A DNA stretch of 8,125 nt from NCBI GenBank assembly GCA_018820005.1, contig JAHJOS010000185.1, positions 1 to 8,125 on the forward strand, in the 5' to 3' direction. Each line of letters begins with the position of its first letter. Positions within the stretch are counted from its first letter, which is position 1. This document shows, piece by piece, positions 5,825-8,125 of the stretch. Under the pieces are notes generated by a model that did no database searches, had not been told where the DNA came from, and worked only from the letters and a program-made list of their open reading frames with translations. This DNA is from Alphaproteobacteria bacterium. Its GTDB lineage: Bacteria; Pseudomonadota; Alphaproteobacteria; Rhizobiales; Devosiaceae. A program made the translations under genes and the position numbers.

Positions 5825-7381
5825 TTGACTGATGATTTTTCCGGACTTGGCCTGTCCACCAAAGTAACCGATGCGGTCGCTGCCGCCGGTTATACCAAGC
5901 CGACAGAGATCCAGGCACAGGCTATCCCGCACGTCCTTGCAAAAAAGGACGTCATCGGCATTGCGCAGACCGGCACCGGCAAGACGGCCAGCTTCGTGCT
6001 GCCCATGCTGCACCTGCTGGAAAACGGCCGGGCCCGTGCCCGCATGCCCCGTACGCTCATTCTCGAACCGACGCGCGAACTCGCCGCGCAGGTCTCCGAG
6101 AATTTCGAGAAGTATGGCATCAACCATCGCCTCACCATGGCGCTGATCATCGGCGGCGTGAGCTTTGAAGACCAGAACAAGAAGCTCGATCGCGGCGTCG
6201 ATGTGCTCATCGCGACCCCTGGTCGCCTGCTCGACCAGATTGAACGCGGCAAGATCATGCTCAACGGCGTCGAGATCCTGGTGATCGACGAAGCCGACCG
6301 CATGCTCGACATGGGCTTCATCGACGACATCGAAAAGATCGTCAATCGCCTGCCGCCACGTCGCCAGACCATGCTGTTCTCGGCGACCATGGATGCCCAG
6401 ATCGAGAAACTCACCAAGAAATTCCTCAAGGACCCGGTGCATGTCCAGGTGTCGCGCGCTGCGTCTACGGCCGATACCATCGACCAGAAGCTGGTCAAGG
6501 TCGGCTCCAAGCCCGAAGAAAAGCGCGCCGTGCTGCGCGATCTGATCGGCGCCGCAGATGCGCTGACCAATGCCATTATCTTCTGCAACCGCAAGCGCGA
6601 TGTCGCCACCTTGGCGCGCTCGCTTGAGCGCCATGGCTTCAGTGCCGGCGGTCTGCATGGCGATATGGACCAGAAGAGCCGCACCGAAACCCTGGATGCC
6701 TTCAAGAACAACCGCTTGACGCTGCTGGTTGCCAGCGACGTCGCGGCACGCGGCCTCGATATTCCGGCCGTGAGCCACGTCTTCAACTTCGACGTTCCCG
6801 TACATGCTGAAGACTACGTGCACCGTATCGGTCGTACCGGTCGTGCCGGCCGCTCCGGCGCGGCCTATACGTTGGTCGCCCCATCCGACAGCAAGCATCT
6901 TGATGCCATTCTCAAGTTGATCCAGAAGCCGATCGACTACCTCGAAGAGGCCGGCAGGCGGACAGCAGCACCAGCGTCGGCGGCTCCGGCTACCGAAGAG
7001 GGCGCAGCCGAACGGCCTGCCCGCCCCGCCCGCACCCGTCGCGGCGGTCCGCGCACGCGCCCGGTTGCCGAGACAGCACCCGCCGCAACGCCTGCAGCTA
7101 TTGAGCCTGCAGCCGAACAGAGCCGTCCCAGCCGCCGTCGCCCTGCAGCCAGCGAGCGCCCCGTCAGCGAGCGACCTGCGCCCGAACCCGTGCCGGAAAC
7201 TTCCGCCGCCGAGCCGCGCCAGCGGCCCGCAGAGCGCGACGAACCACGGCCGTCTCGGGGTCGCAATCGCCGGCCTGCAGAAACGCGCGACTCCGAAACC
7301 ACTGGCGACGACAAGTCACCATTCGGCAGCGAGGGCCCGATCCCGGCTTTCCTTTTGCGCGGAACCCGGACAAACTCTTGA
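5825..7381 (+). CDS. rhlE: DEAD-box ATP-dependent RNA helicase, RhlE-like
   Basis: This enzyme unwinds short RNA duplexes using ATP. RhlE-type proteins act in ribosome maturation, RNA decay and cold adaptation. Numbering from TTG 5825 gives 518 residues: Q motif GYTKPTEIQ 22-30, motif I AQTGTGKT 47-54, PTRELA 82-87, TPGR 131-134, DEAD 155-158, SAT 186-188, then IIFCNRKRD, DVAARGLDIP and HRIGRTGRAGR from 333. All catalytic motifs are intact. After about residue 380 comes a disordered tail of some 120 residues rich in Arg, Pro, Ala and Glu, ending in PFGSEGPIPAFLLRG near the C-terminus. The start at TTG gives (M)TDDFSGLGLS, typical of the family. ATG 5771 would add 18 untypical residues and has no ribosome site. 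The TTG overlaps the TGA of a short upstream frame (TTGA). The gene name is by similarity class, and other DEAD-box paralogues are possible. Confidence 0.93.
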   Translation: MTDDFSGLGLSTKVTDAVAAAGYTKPTEIQAQAIPHVLAKKDVIGIAQTGTGKTASFVLPMLHLLENGRARARMPRTLILEPTRELAAQVSENFEKYGINHRLTMALIIGGVSFEDQNKKLDRGVDVLIATPGRLLDQIERGKIMLNGVEILVIDEADRMLDMGFIDDIEKIVNRLPPRRQTMLFSATMDAQIEKLTKKFLKDPVHVQVSRAASTADTIDQKLVKVGSKPEEKRAVLRDLIGAADALTNAIIFCNRKRDVATLARSLERHGFSAGGLHGDMDQKSRTETLDAFKNNRLTLLVASDVAARGLDIPAVSHVFNFDVPVHAEDYVHRIGRTGRAGRSGAAYTLVAPSDSKHLDAILKLIQKPIDYLEEAGRRTAAPASAAPATEEGAAERPARPARTRRGGPRTRPVAETAPAATPAAIEPAAEQSRPSRRRPAASERPVSERPAPEPVPETSAAEPRQRPAERDEPRPSRGRNRRPAETRDSETTGDDKSPFGSEGPIPAFLLRGTRTNS

Positions 7382-7525
7382 GCGTGATGGCAATTACTGT
7401 GAGTGCTGCATTTTAATTGATGCGGGCAGTTGTGTTCATTTACCTGTGGCCTATACCTTGGCTACGGGGAATCAGCCGTGATCGCATGAGCTTTTGTTTC
7501 TGCGCAGCGGGGCGCGGGGGGTCTG

Positions 7526-8125
7526 GTGTCGAAACAGGAATTCAAACGGGCGCTTGGCTATGCAAACTCAGCATTTGAGCTGCTGAAGCGCAGCGCCATT
7601 CCTCCCTATCCCCAGTTTTACGAACTCCTCTACACCTACGCCTCGGGCGTTAATCCCACGCTCAACAACCGCATCAATTCGATCTTCCGCAATGGCGACT
7701 CGCCATCGGCGGGCGCTGCGGAGGCGCTCTACAACGAGTTCCTCAAGTCCGACGTCAGCGATCGCATGACCGATGTGTCCGAGCGCATGCACGCCCGCAT
7801 CGAGGCCGTGCACGACGCCATCGACACCGCCATGACCACCGCAAACGCCTATTCCGGCTCGCTGCAGATGGCCAGCGGCGATCTGGATCGCGACATTTCT
7901 GTCGTCGCCATGAAGAAGCTGGCCAACAAGCTGCTGGCCGAGACCCGGCATATGCAGGACACCAACCGGTCCCTCGAACAGAAGCTGGAAGCCTCGCGCG
8001 ACGATATTGCCGCGCTGCAGCGCGATCTGGACGATGTTCGCCGCGAATCCCTGCTCGATCCGCTCACCAAGATCGCCAACCGCAAGAGCTTCGACGAAAG
8101 CCTCGATGCGGCCATTGCCGAAGCC
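7526..8125 (+). CDS. GGDEF-family (diguanylate cyclase-type) protein, N-terminal 200 residues, cut by window end
   Basis: The frame is open from 7526 to the window end. It begins at GTG with a G-rich stretch (7516-7521) 4 nt upstream. In-frame stop TGA at 7487-7489 leaves no better start. Residues 1-55 (SKQEFKRALGYANSAFELLK, then IPPYPQFYELLYTYASGVNP and LNNRI) match the cytoplasmic helical region preceding GGDEF in many alphaproteobacterial proteins. There is no signal peptide or membrane segment. Residues about 130-175 look like a coiled coil (EQKLEASRDDIAALQRDLDD). D178-PLTKIANR marks the start of the GGDEF domain, with Lys where Gly is usual. The GG(D/E)EF active site lies beyond the window, so c-di-GMP synthesis is probable but unproven, and a C-terminal EAL domain cannot be excluded. 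A weak promoter candidate, TTGTGT-16-TATACC, lies at 7430-7457. Confidence 0.85.
   Translation, partial: MSKQEFKRALGYANSAFELLKRSAIPPYPQFYELLYTYASGVNPTLNNRINSIFRNGDSPSAGAAEALYNEFLKSDVSDRMTDVSERMHARIEAVHDAIDTAMTTANAYSGSLQMASGDLDRDISVVAMKKLANKLLAETRHMQDTNRSLEQKLEASRDDIAALQRDLDDVRRESLLDPLTKIANRKSFDESLDAAIAEA

Noticed and set aside
5523..5828. 101-codon plus-strand frame between parE and the helicase
   Set aside because: It starts inside the parE hairpin, upstream of the predicted promoter, has no ribosome site and is not protein-like. Only its end is kept as a possible short upstream frame.
7391..7419. CAATTA/TAATTG inverted repeat after the helicase as terminator
   Set aside because: The stem is only 6 bp, AT-rich, with a 17-nt loop and no following T tract.

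Overview
The window reads as chromosomal DNA from a GC-rich alphaproteobacterium, most likely Hyphomicrobiales. Devosia or a relative is my guess from protein style, not from any search. The basis is the ParE-type topoisomerase with its KGLGEMP signature, the RhlE-type helicase with a long Arg/Pro/Ala tail, and a GGDEF protein with the N-terminal helical region typical of alphaproteobacteria. No mobile element, CRISPR array, tRNA or rRNA is visible.

Layout, left to right: the 3' end of glnA (+, 1-195) and a strong UUCG-capped terminator (216-244) that also serves the convergent ABC-F ATPase gene (-, 319-1839). The ABC-F gene has a long, structured 5' leader. It holds a 22-codon ORF with a near-consensus Shine-Dalgarno (1965-2033), competing stem-loops (1904-1991) and a GC hairpin just before the ABC-F start (1857-1875). 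Next, 2034-2411 has no recognisable gene. Two small exported proteins lie in tandem on the minus strand (2412-2735 and 2765-3256). They are paralogues sharing a two-cysteine domain, and the upstream gene has added Gly/Asn-rich flanks. Divergent from them is parE (+, 3471-5489), followed by a hairpin (5493-5525). A good sigma70-type promoter (5556-5583) precedes an untranslated leader of roughly 235 nt and an rhlE-like DEAD-box helicase (+, 5825-7381) that appears to start at TTG. The window ends inside a diguanylate-cyclase-type gene (+, 7526-8125).

The genes are mainly housekeeping: nitrogen assimilation, chromosome decatenation, RNA remodelling, ribosome-associated ABC-F activity and c-di-GMP signalling. 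They do not form one pathway. The most notable feature is the ABC-F leader. A short translated ORF plus mutually exclusive RNA folds is the architecture used by some antibiotic-inducible ABC-F genes of Gram-positive bacteria. If real here, it would be a ribosome-sensing attenuator in an alphaproteobacterium. The tandem two-cysteine secreted proteins and the helicase leader and tail are secondary points of interest.
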